Assembly: GCA_016712445.1 (NCBI GenBank)
Contig: JADJRB010000008.1
Span: forward strand, 1-53,341
From: Acidobacteriota bacterium
Lineage (GTDB): Bacteria; Pseudomonadota; Alphaproteobacteria; Caulobacterales; Hyphomonadaceae
DNA: 53,341 bases
Reading direction: 5' to 3'
Shown here: positions 7,187 to 13,867 of the stretch, piece by piece
How positions within the stretch are numbered: the stretch's first letter is position 1
Layout of the letters: every line of letters begins with the position of its first letter
Notes under the pieces: model-generated
Told to the model about the DNA's origin: nothing
Database searches by the model: none
What the model saw: only the letters and a program-made list of their open reading frames with translations
Made by a program: the position numbers and the translations under genes

Positions 7187-7984
7187 ATGAGCGCCACCAC
7201 CGGGATCCAGTGGTGCGACGCGACCTGGAACCCCATCCGCGGCTGCACGCGCGTCTCCGAGGGCTGCCGCCACTGCTACGCCGAGGCGATGGCGGCGCGC
7301 TTCAACAGGCCCGGCCAGTGGGGCCACGGCATTGCAGAGATGCGCGACGGCAAGCCACGCTGGACCGGCCGCGTCGATGTCGTCAAGGAGGCGCTGACCC
7401 TGCCGCTGCGGTGGAAGAAGCCGGGGAAGCGCATCTTTGTCAACTCGATCAGCGACCTGTTCCACGAAGCGGTGCCGGACGAGGCGATCGATCGCGTCTT
7501 CGCCGTCATGGCGCTGGCCCCGCAGCACACGTTCATCGTCCTCACGAAGCGGCCGGCGCGGATGCGAGCGTGGTTGACGTTCGACCGCATCGCGGCGGTT
7601 CACCGGGAAGCCGAAGACGCCATGACGCACCGCGAGGAGATCGAGCCCAACTGGCCTCTGCCCAACGTCCAGATGGGCGTGAGCGTCGAGGACCAGCCGA
7701 CGGCCGACGAGCGCATCCCCGACTTGCTGGCGACGCCGGCGGCGGTGCGGATCGTGTCGGCCGAGCCGCTGCTCGGGCCGGTGGACTTCCTGCCGTGGCT
7801 GCACGGCATCGACCAGATCATCGTCGGCGGCGAGAGCGGGCCGGGCGCGCGGCCGATGCACCCGCAGTGGGTGCGCGACATCCGCGACCAGGTCAAGGCG
7901 GCCGGCCGGGCACTGTTCTTCAAGCAGTGGGGGCATGGAAGCCAGTTGGTCTGCTCGCCTCCACGGGCCGCCGCGCTTACGTGA
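7187..7984 (+). CDS. DUF5131 (Gp37/Gp68) family protein, frameshifted near its end
   Basis: Starts MSATTGIQWCDATWNPIRGC. The family hallmark CTRVSEGCRHCYAE gives a Cys-x6-Cys-x2-Cys set like radical-SAM or iron-sulfur proteins. Other family motifs are NSISDLFHEAVPDE, FIVLTKRPARM, GVSVEDQ, SAEPLLGP and GGESGPGARPM. The reaction is unknown; the family is widespread in phages. After FFKQWG the frame should continue as AWKPV, but a run of only five G (7929-7933) puts the reading out of phase, ending it with 12 odd residues. A sixth G would restore the full protein to 8136. It could be a sequencing error or a real mutation. Confidence 0.85.
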   Translation: MSATTGIQWCDATWNPIRGCTRVSEGCRHCYAEAMAARFNRPGQWGHGIAEMRDGKPRWTGRVDVVKEALTLPLRWKKPGKRIFVNSISDLFHEAVPDEAIDRVFAVMALAPQHTFIVLTKRPARMRAWLTFDRIAAVHREAEDAMTHREEIEPNWPLPNVQMGVSVEDQPTADERIPDLLATPAAVRIVSAEPLLGPVDFLPWLHGIDQIIVGGESGPGARPMHPQWVRDIRDQVKAAGRALFFKQWGHGSQLVCSPPRAAALT

Positions 7985-8136
7985 TGAACGATGGTTGCTT
8001 TCTGTCCACCGAGGACTTCGCCCGAGGGCTTCGCGATGAGGCGATGCCGTGGTGCATGGCCCGCGTCGGCACGAAGCACGCCGGCCGGGAGCTCGACGGC
8101 GCGGAATGGAACGAAATGCCGAGGATCGCAGCATGA
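7934..8136 (+). pseudogene. Displaced C-terminal part of the DUF5131 protein
   Basis: This frame, displaced by -1 from 7187-7984, encodes WKPVGLLAS, then about 30 residues and the family's usual ending RVGTKHAGRELDGAEWNEMP. It lacks its own convincing start. Its stop overlaps the ATG of the next gene (ATGA), exactly as expected if it is the true end of the DUF5131 gene. Confidence 0.75.
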
Positions 8137-9002
8137 ACGTCGACGACGCAGCGCGGGCGACTCGGCGGCACACGACGGCCGAAGTCTGGCAGCGCACGCC
8201 GAACATGACGCCGGCCGAAGCAAGAGCCGCCGGCATGAGCGCCCCCAGGGAGCGGCCGGCTCCGTTCAAGCAGGACATGGTTTCCGCCATCCGGGCCGGC
8301 CGGAAGACGCAGACCCGGCGGGCGATCAAGCTGCGGGAGTTCGGCCCGAGCGATACGCCCGGTTACGACTGGCACTTCCGCGACAAGCAATTGCGCTGGC
8401 ACGATTACGAGCGCGACCGGATTGCCGAAAGGTGCCCATACGGAAAGCCCGGCGACAGGCTGTGGGTCAGGGAAGCCTGGCGGGCGCCGTCGCTATTCGA
8501 CCACCTGCCGCCGCGCGACATCCCGCCGGCGACGTACAGCCGCTATCGGCACGCCCGCTTCATGCCCAGGTGGGCGAGCCGGATCGACCTCGAGGTGACG
8601 GAGGTCCGCGCGCAGCGGCTGCAAGAGATCAGCGAAGAGGACGCGATCGCCGAGGGGGCGAGGTTTGGCCCCGATGAACGCCACCGAGACCACGATCCCA
8701 GGTGGATCATGGGTCGCTGCCGGGATTGCGCGCACTGGAACACGAACTTGCTGCCAAATGGCGGGCGCCACCGATCGTGTCCGTATCACTATTCCACCCA
8801 GTTAGACCCCCAACCGTCGTACGGGGACGCGGGCCAGGGGTGCTCAACATCGTTTGTGCTGGCAAACGGAAGCGATGAATCGTCACGCTTTCAGTTTGCG
8901 CATCTATGGGAGTCCATCAACGGCGCCGGCGCCTGGGAGGCGAACCCGTGGGTGTGGGCGATCAGCTTCGAACAACAGGAGGGAAGACGTGACGATAGAT
9001 AA
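8133..9002 (+). CDS. ASCH-like phage protein with Cys/His insert
   Basis: Two hundred and eighty-nine residues. The core has ASCH/PUA-like phage features: KQDMVSAIRAGRKTQTRR, YGKPGDRLWVREAWR, ASRIDLEVTEVRAQRLQEIS and FAHLWESINGAGAWEANPWV. ASCH folds bind RNA or modified nucleotides. An insert around residues 190-245 carries CRDC, then SCPYH and a further Cys, suggesting a zinc-binding loop not expected in the plain domain. The start overlaps the DUF5131 stop, and this pair of families is often adjacent in phages. A direct role in nucleotide or RNA handling is inferred only. Confidence 0.7.
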   Translation: MNVDDAARATRRHTTAEVWQRTPNMTPAEARAAGMSAPRERPAPFKQDMVSAIRAGRKTQTRRAIKLREFGPSDTPGYDWHFRDKQLRWHDYERDRIAERCPYGKPGDRLWVREAWRAPSLFDHLPPRDIPPATYSRYRHARFMPRWASRIDLEVTEVRAQRLQEISEEDAIAEGARFGPDERHRDHDPRWIMGRCRDCAHWNTNLLPNGGRHRSCPYHYSTQLDPQPSYGDAGQGCSTSFVLANGSDESSRFQFAHLWESINGAGAWEANPWVWAISFEQQEGRRDDR

Positions 9003-9192
9003 TTTCAGCCTCGATAAGGCGATGAAGGCTGCTCTTTGGGAGGAAGCAAAAGGCAAGTTACGTGCGCTTGCCGCCGTTCAAGGGTGCTATTCGGCTCGGC
9101 TGCAGAAACATACGGAAGAAAGGTGGTTTGCGCTGAACTCGGCTATCGATGAGTTCATCGCTTCGGTGGAAGACCGCGCGCTGCACGAATAG
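8989..9192 (+). CDS. Small helical protein ending the early unit
   Basis: Sixty-seven residues with a GTG start at 8989, chosen because CAGGAGG lies six bases before it. The protein (VTIDNFSLDKAMKAALWEEA...) is predicted to be all helix and overlaps the ASCH-like gene by 14 bases. No family is recognised. It is the last rightward gene before the convergent hairpin. Confidence 0.6.
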   Translation: MTIDNFSLDKAMKAALWEEAKGKLRALAAVQGCYSARLQKHTEERWFALNSAIDEFIASVEDRALHE

Positions 9193-9199
9193 GAAGGCT

Positions 9200-9233
9200 G
9201 GCGGCGCCGCGAGCCACCGACCGCGGCGCCGCC
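9200..9233. terminator. Convergent hairpin between early and late units
   Basis: A perfect 12-bp inverted repeat (ggcggcgccgcg at 9200-9211, cgcggcgccgcc at 9222-9233) with a 10-base loop fills the 45-base gap between the two converging units. There is no T-run, so it may pause transcription or need Rho. Confidence 0.55.
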
Positions 9234-9237
9234 CCTC

Positions 9238-9696
9238 TCAGCCTCGGGGCCAGGGATCCGAGGCGAACAGCGCCATCTCCTCCGCCCGCCGGATGACCAG
9301 CCCGCGCACCGGCTTCTTGTCCTGGTGGATCCACCAAGAGAACCCCCGCCAGGCCGCAACCCAATCCCGCCGGCGAAGCGGCGCACCGACGGTGGCGCCC
9401 CCGAGCACGTCCTCGGTCTTGTTGTTGTAGCAGAGCGACACCAGCGCATCGAACATGGCCTGCGTCAGCGGCAGATGCAGAGCGTTGATGGACGCCTCGC
9501 GGTCGGCCACGTCTTCCGCGAACCACTGGTCGGCCTGCTCCTGGGTGCAGGTGTCGCCCTCCTTGACCCCCTTCGTGCGGCCCCAGGCGATCGTCCAGAT
9601 GCCGCGAGCCCGCTCACTCTCGGTAGCCGCGTAGGCCTCGAGGCGGCACTTCTCGCGGCCCTGGATCAGCGCACGGCCGCGCCGGCCGAGCTTCAC
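9238..9696 (-). CDS. Endolysin, lysozyme family GH24
   Basis: One hundred and fifty-two residues from a GTG at 9696; GGAG lies eight bases upstream, and GTGA overlaps the preceding stop. GH24 lysozymes cut the MurNAc-GlcNAc bond in peptidoglycan. Visible motifs are ALIQGREKCRLEAY (catalytic Glu), GIWTIAWGRTKGVKEGD (Thr of the triad), TCTQEQADQWFAEDV and LTQAMFDALVSLCYN. The usual Asp between them (AY-x-D) is replaced by a longer Ala/Thr/Glu segment, so catalysis may use another acidic residue. There is no N-terminal signal or SAR helix, so it should need a holin. It is the last gene of the lysis cassette. Confidence 0.88.
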   Translation of the reverse strand: MKLGRRGRALIQGREKCRLEAYAATESERARGIWTIAWGRTKGVKEGDTCTQEQADQWFAEDVADREASINALHLPLTQAMFDALVSLCYNNKTEDVLGGATVGAPLRRRDWVAAWRGFSWWIHQDKKPVRGLVIRRAEEMALFASDPWPRG

Positions 9697-9911
9697 AGAC
9701 CGCGCTCCCCGTTGATTATCTCCCAATTGAGGAGGTCTTCCTCGGTCGGCACGGTGCCCGGCGTGCCGCTGCCGGCGGCGAGGCAGTCGTCGAGGGTTCG
9801 CGGGACACCGCGCCGCGGCGGGTGCGCGCCGGCGTGCGTGAGCGGCGGGAGCGGTCCATCTGGCGCCGCGGGGCTCAGGTTCACCGGCCCCGCATCATTC
9901 TCCTTGGTCAT
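9693..9911 (-). CDS. Small hypothetical protein in lysis cassette
   Basis: Seventy-two residues beginning MTKENDAGPVNLSPAAPDG. The ATG is preceded by GGAGGACTGGTTG. It is Pro-rich and probably disordered in the first half, with an acidic helix near the end (TEEDLLNWEIINGE). The stop overlaps the endolysin GTG, so the two are coupled. No family is recognised. Confidence 0.55.
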   Translation of the reverse strand: MTKENDAGPVNLSPAAPDGPLPPLTHAGAHPPRRGVPRTLDDCLAAGSGTPGTVPTEEDLLNWEIINGERGL

Positions 9912-9943
9912 CAACCAGTCCTCCGATGTGGCGACGGAGCGGC

Positions 9944-10195
9944 CTACAGCGGCCCGCCGACTTGCTCCCCCTTGGGAAATGCGGATCGGAACTCGGGCGC
10001 GTCCGGAGCATCGGAGTTGATGCGGGCGAGCAAGGCGTCCTCGATCTCTTTCAGCACGGCGAAGTCGGCATCGGTCGGCTCGCGCCCGCTCGTTGCCAGA
10101 TCGCGGACGGTGGCGCCGTGGCGCTGCCAGACGTCGAGGGCGCCAAGCCCCAGGTCGAGCAGGCCGAGCAGCGCGGTTGCCAAGGTCAGCGGCAT
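9944..10195 (-). CDS. Small hypothetical protein with N-terminal hydrophobic helix
   Basis: Eighty-three residues from the ATG at 10195, which follows AAGGAG by nine bases. An in-frame GTG at 10216 overlaps the upstream stop (GTGA) and would add seven residues. The protein starts MPLTLATALLGLLDLGLGA, a hydrophobic helix that could be a membrane segment, followed by a soluble acidic region. Its position suggests a lysis or envelope role, but nothing diagnostic is seen. Confidence 0.55.
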   Translation of the reverse strand: MPLTLATALLGLLDLGLGALDVWQRHGATVRDLATSGREPTDADFAVLKEIEDALLARINSDAPDAPEFRSAFPKGEQVGGPL

Positions 10196-10212
10196 GTTCT
10201 GGTTCTCCTTGC

Positions 10213-10905
10213 TCACTTCGAGGCCCCCCGGACAAGCTCACCGCGGAGTGCGGCCAGCGCGGATCGCACGACGGTGAGCTGCTGGTCGGCCACGGCCGGC
10301 GGGATGCCGGGATCCATGATGATCACCTGCGCCGCATCGAGGGCGGCCCGGGTGCTGCCGGCGACGCGGCGTAGGGCCGTCACGACGCTCGGGTCGGAAC
10401 AGTCGAGGACGAACGTCTCGGTGCAGCGCGGCCGCGCCTCATAGGTCGCGATCGACTGCAGGGCGGAGCCGTAGTCCGACCGGAGCACGAAGAGCTGCTG
10501 CTTGGGCGAGAGCGCCGGCGTGTCCGTCGTGGCGCACGCCGCCAGCCCGCTCAGGGCGATGACGAGAGCCAGGACCAGCGACACCACCCCCTTTCCGCGG
10601 TCCGATGGGGTTGCGGTGCCGGCCGGCTGGTCGGCAATGCCGGCCGCCTGCTTCAGCTCGGCGATCTCGGCAGCGTGCTTGTCCTGCAGCGTCCCGCTGG
10701 CGCCCTTGATGCCGATGCCCAAGGCGCCGGCGACCACCAGCAGGCCGCCGACCAGGACACCGATGATGGTGAGCTCGCTGGCCGCCAGGCCGAACGCGGT
10801 GAAGGTATCGGGGATGGCAAGTGCGGCGGTGATCAGCAGCCCGCCGATACTGCCGACGCCGAGTCCGTTCCAGGACGTCGGGTCCGAAAGCATTTTCGCG
10901 ATCAT
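10213..10905 (-). CDS. Holin-like membrane protein fused to lipoprotein-like domain
   Basis: Two hundred and thirty residues starting MIAKMLSDPTSWNGLGVG. The first 70 residues hold two hydrophobic helices (IGGLLITAALAIPDTF and IIGVLVGGLLVVAGALGIGI) separated by a short loop, a holin-like layout. After a polar linker comes a second signal-like stretch, VSLVLALVIALSGLAAC, with a lipobox at LAAC, then about 110 soluble residues with two further Cys. An in-frame GTG at 10587 or 10584 lies next to GGAAAGGGG and could start a separate lipoprotein from the same gene. The stop of the upstream zinc-ribbon gene overlaps its ATG. Confidence 0.6.
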   Translation of the reverse strand: MIAKMLSDPTSWNGLGVGSIGGLLITAALAIPDTFTAFGLAASELTIIGVLVGGLLVVAGALGIGIKGASGTLQDKHAAEIAELKQAAGIADQPAGTATPSDRGKGVVSLVLALVIALSGLAACATTDTPALSPKQQLFVLRSDYGSALQSIATYEARPRCTETFVLDCSDPSVVTALRRVAGSTRAALDAAQVIIMDPGIPPAVADQQLTVVRSALAALRGELVRGASK

Positions 10906-11084
10906 GGAGTTGCCCTTTCTGTGAACCGCCGGGACCACGCCCACATGGCGCATCTACCGCACCACATGACCGCCCCGGCCACTCTCTTCACGGCCCCGCA
11001 TTTCTGGCAGCGGCGACCGTTCTCGACGGTCGGCTTAGAGGATGTCGTCGTCGTCTTCGTCGTTTCGGCGCCGCTCGTATTCAT
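10902..11084 (-). CDS. Small zinc-ribbon protein
   Basis: Sixty residues starting MNTSGAETTKTTTTSSKPTV. Two CxxC knuckles, CQKC and CGRC, are separated by 12 residues, predicting one zinc site as in Com-like phage zinc ribbons. A basic tail follows. It overlaps the upstream membrane-protein gene by 50 bases and its stop overlaps the holin-like ATG (ATGA). These couplings support a real gene despite its size. Binding to RNA or DNA is an inference from the fold. Confidence 0.5.
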   Translation of the reverse strand: MNTSGAETTKTTTTSSKPTVENGRRCQKCGAVKRVAGAVMWCGRCAMWAWSRRFTERATP

Positions 11085-11505
11085 CGATCCGCCGTCTCCC
11101 TCGAACCTGCAGCCACTCCATAAGCGCGGCGATGGCTATGCCCAAGGCGGCTGTGATGGCCCCCCTCACGATCTCCGGCGAGTCGACGTGGGAGATGAGG
11201 CGGGTGACGGTGTCCGGCATCCCGGTCAGGTTCGAAACCGCGATGATGAAAATGCCGTAAGCGGACACCTTGACCCAAGGCGCCTGGGCGGCCCTGGTCT
11301 TGTCGACGGAGTGTTGAAGATCAGACAATCGGCGATCTATGAGCCGATGGAACCGCGAGTTGTCTTTCACGCGCATTTCGACGGACTGTCTCAGGTCGTC
11401 GATCGTGCCCAATAGGGCAGCTCTGCACTCGTTTATCATTTCACTGACCTTGCACAGCGTTCTTTTCTGGCAGGCTTCCCAACCCGGGCACTCGTCGGGG
11501 ATCAT
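11035..11505 (-). CDS. Membrane protein of the lysis region
   Basis: One hundred and fifty-six residues beginning MIPDECPGWEACQKRTLCK. The N-terminal third is Cys-containing and soluble, followed by a coiled-coil-like helix (residues 25-70) and two hydrophobic segments (VSAYGIFIIAVSNLTG and IVRGAITAALGIAIAALM). The C-terminus is charged and very acidic (RRNDEDDDDIL). A role as holin, antiholin or membrane anchor is possible from location. No family is assigned. Confidence 0.6.
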   Translation of the reverse strand: MIPDECPGWEACQKRTLCKVSEMINECRAALLGTIDDLRQSVEMRVKDNSRFHRLIDRRLSDLQHSVDKTRAAQAPWVKVSAYGIFIIAVSNLTGMPDTVTRLISHVDSPEIVRGAITAALGIAIAALMEWLQVRGRRRIDEYERRRNDEDDDDIL

Positions 11506-11590
11506 TGGCGTACCCCATACTTGGTATATTTCTATTGTGTCTACCCGAAGCGTGCCGCATTAGCAAATGACCATACCCGTAGAGTAGCAG
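11506..11590 (-). promoter_or_regulatory. AT-richer gap before the lysis genes
   Basis: This 85-base gap is among the longer spaces in the leftward unit and has more A/T than its surroundings (for example minus-strand AATAGAAATATACC). Candidate promoter hexamers exist (TTGCTA with a weak -10), but none is convincing. It may hold a separate promoter for the lysis cassette. Confidence 0.25.
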
Positions 11591-12100
11591 CTATCCTGGC
11601 CAGACGATGCCGTCACGAACGGCGCGTAATTCCTCGCTGGTGGTGCAGGTGGCAATCTGCGCCTTGGCGATGAGGCGCGTCCGGTTGATCGGGCCGGCGA
11701 TGGCGCCCCAGCCGCGGGCCGTGGCAAGGAGATACGGCGCCGCTTCGGGTAGCGTCGTCACGCCGGGCGCTATGCCGACCAGCGACGCGAGCAGCGGATA
11801 CTCCGCCTCGGTCGGAGACGGGTCGGCCGAGAGCGTCAGCAGCAGCGCCTCGTAGAGCTGCCCGAGCATGATGTCATTGAGCGCGTGATGCTCGGTTGCG
11901 ACCTTCGCCGCCCGCGTGTTTGCCTCGGCATCGACCTGCGCGCAAAAGCCCGCGATCCAGTCACCGCCGGCCGGCAGCAGCCACGCGGCCCCATCCCACG
12001 TCGCGTCATCGACCAGCGGGCGAGACGGGACTTCGGTTGCGCCCTCTGGAGCATCCGCGAAATAGCCGTAGTACCGGCCGGCAATTGTGTAGTGTTTCAT
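11591..12100 (-). CDS. Tail-fibre-assembly-like protein
   Basis: One hundred and sixty-nine residues starting MKHYTIAGRYYGYFADAPEG, with GAGGCGGG before the ATG. The N-terminal 40 residues (a short beta segment, then RPLVDDATWDGAAWLLP) resemble the small proteins encoded after tail fibres. The rest is helical, with a conserved-looking C-terminus (RLIAKAQIATCTTSEELRAV). Its place just after the receptor-binding genes fits a chaperone or minor tail role, but this is weak evidence. Confidence 0.4.
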   Translation of the reverse strand: MKHYTIAGRYYGYFADAPEGATEVPSRPLVDDATWDGAAWLLPAGGDWIAGFCAQVDAEANTRAAKVATEHHALNDIMLGQLYEALLLTLSADPSPTEAEYPLLASLVGIAPGVTTLPEAAPYLLATARGWGAIAGPINRTRLIAKAQIATCTTSEELRAVRDGIVWPG

Positions 12101-12109
12101 CGCCCGCCT

Positions 12110-12685
12110 CTACGTCAGAAGGATACCGCGACCGGTCAGGCCTGTGATTTGATGAAGCGCCGGGGTTCCGTTAGTTGCCAGAATAGCCTTGAATTTGATC
12201 GTATTTTCTATGGTCCAATCCATTGGAGCGCCGATCGAAAGTAGCCCGCGAACAGCGCCCCCGACCGTCAAAGACCCGTATCTCGTGCCGAAGCCACTTA
12301 CTGATGCGGACCCATCAAGAAGCGTCACCGTCACGCCCGCTGTGACGTTCGCCGTTGTGGACGACGTTCGATCAATCCGCACTCCGAGCAAAAACACGTA
12401 CAGGTTTGCGTGTGTTGCAACAACCGTTTGCGCCGAGCCCATGTACCAGTTCGCAAGTAGGTTCCTGGATATGCCAAGCTGCGGGCTTTGGTTCGAACCG
12501 GTGTTGTTGAGGTACGCAGCCGCAAACGTAAGATCAATTGCATCCCCATCCACAGCCAGCGTGTTCGCCGGGATGACAATGCGGCCGACCGTCTTCTCGA
12601 CGCCATCGCCGTTGGTCGTGGCCAGCAAACCAGTGGCAGAAGCAGACCAGCGCCTCGGCGACACCTTTCCTGGTGAAATGAACAT
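12110..12685 (-). CDS. Hypothetical beta-rich tail-associated protein
   Basis: One hundred and ninety-one residues beginning MFISPGKVSPRRWSASATG. The sequence alternates small and hydrophobic residues (IVIPANTLAVDGDAIDLTF, VTAGVTVTLLDGSASV), typical of phage beta-sandwich or decoration proteins. Its ATG overlaps the previous stop (TGATG). No family is recognised. It lies downstream of the two giant receptor or depolymerase genes and is probably a virion accessory. Confidence 0.55.
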   Translation of the reverse strand: MFISPGKVSPRRWSASATGLLATTNGDGVEKTVGRIVIPANTLAVDGDAIDLTFAAAYLNNTGSNQSPQLGISRNLLANWYMGSAQTVVATHANLYVFLLGVRIDRTSSTTANVTAGVTVTLLDGSASVSGFGTRYGSLTVGGAVRGLLSIGAPMDWTIENTIKFKAILATNGTPALHQITGLTGRGILLT

Positions 12686-12987
12686 CACGCGAGCCCTATC
12701 CAGAAATCGTCGCCGGACGTGTAGTGCCCGGTCTTCACTCCCGCCTGCACGTAGATCAGCCCGCCGGGCGAAATCGTGTGCGACCCTCCGTCGGCCACCG
12801 CGAGCTGCAGGTACTCGAAGCACTCTGCGACGGTCAGTTCCTGGAACCACCAGCGGACGGTCACCAGCGATCCCGTCCACGTCATCGATGGCCCGCCGAT
12901 CCCAAGCATGAGAGGCCGCGGAATACGTGAAATGCGGACCGGATCGGTCCAGGTGTTCTGTGCCGTGATGCGTACCCGCTTTGCCAA
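12685..12987 (-). CDS. Small hypothetical virion-type protein
   Basis: One hundred residues from a TTG start at 12987, selected because GGAGG lies eight bases upstream and no earlier ATG is available. It begins MAKRVRITAQNTWTDPVRIS and is beta-rich with several Trp (TWTGSLVTVRWWFQEL). The last residues run into the next gene. No family is recognised. Confidence 0.55.
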   Translation of the reverse strand: MAKRVRITAQNTWTDPVRISRIPRPLMLGIGGPSMTWTGSLVTVRWWFQELTVAECFEYLQLAVADGGSHTISPGGLIYVQAGVKTGHYTSGDDFWIGLA

Positions 12988-13009
12988 AGTCGCGCCCTCC
13001 TTTTGGATG

Positions 13010-13867
13010 CTACGCCGAGTTTGCAGAAAACGCCCCGGTGAGCACAGCCATCAAAGCTGCGTTCCGGTTCGCGCTAAAGCTGCCGCCCTGATCGTTGATC
13101 GTGTGATGCGCCCATCGCCAGTTGCGCTCCTCGAAAAGCGAGATCAGGTCGGCATGATACGCCGGCAGTTCCTTTGCGTGCCATATCGATCCAGCCTCGC
13201 CAATGAAGACGTCTATAGGAGTGCCAGCGGTTGCCTGGTCGGCTTGCCACGCGGTCATCTTGGCGAGGTTCGCCGTCATCTGCACAAGAGTCGGCCGTAC
13301 CGGCTGGATGTTGACGTGAACTGTCCTCGTGCCCGTTCCGGTGGCCGCCTTGTCCATGACGCCGCTCAGGACGATGTTCGGCGCGGCCCCCGTGCGCGAC
13401 ACGCTTACCAGCTTGGTGTCGAGCGGGATGTTCGTGGCTATCGGCTGGCCTGGGGTGGAGCCGCCGGTTGCCGCCGAGTCGAACTCGACAAGCCACATCC
13501 CGTCGTCGGCTTCGGGCACGTCGGCCGTGATCCATGTGATTGCCGTGCTTCCGCCGGTGACCGTCGCGCGCCCGCGCCACCCGCCGGAGACGTTGTACGT
13601 GTCCGGATCGTAGCAGTGCCAGGAGATCAGCCGGTTCACGTCGACCAAGTTGAACCAGTTGGCGTTGTCCTGCAGGCCTGACTGCGCCGGCCCCATGTCG
13701 ATGTTCGTGCCGCTGACGTTCCTGCCGCCACGGAACGGCATCTCGTAGATGATCGCATCGCGAGTGTTCACCGAGCGGATCGCCGCTTGCATCAGCAGGA
13801 CGCTTGCTCTCCAGCTCCGCGGGTCCCGTGCGCCGATCGCGAAATCCACGTCGCGCTGCGGGGGCAA
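13010..13867 (-). CDS. C-terminal half of GH5-like domain of the large tail hydrolase
   Basis: This open frame (up to 285 residues) continues the 1,075-residue frame at 13792-17019 after a -1 change at a five-G run (13860-13864). Its sequence is the missing half of a cellulase-type barrel: AIRSVNTRDAIIYEMPF, then the nucleophile segment DVFIGEAGSIWHAKEL, and LISLFEERNWRWAHHTIND near the end. The first start is a TTG that has no family support, so it is best read as part of the upstream gene. A small beta domain of about 80 residues (residues 90-180) is inserted between these motifs. Confidence 0.7.
   Translation of the reverse strand: MPPQRDVDFAIGARDPRSWRASVLLMQAAIRSVNTRDAIIYEMPFRGGRNVSGTNIDMGPAQSGLQDNANWFNLVDVNRLISWHCYDPDTYNVSGGWRGRATVTGGSTAITWITADVPEADDGMWLVEFDSAATGGSTPGQPIATNIPLDTKLVSVSRTGAAPNIVLSGVMDKAATGTGTRTVHVNIQPVRPTLVQMTANLAKMTAWQADQATAGTPIDVFIGEAGSIWHAKELPAYHADLISLFEERNWRWAHHTINDQGGSFSANRNAALMAVLTGAFSANSA

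Noticed and set aside
7925..7940. Programmed frameshift at DUF5131
   Set aside because: There is no classical X-XXY-YYZ slippery heptamer in phase and no clear downstream structure; a lost G explains it more simply.
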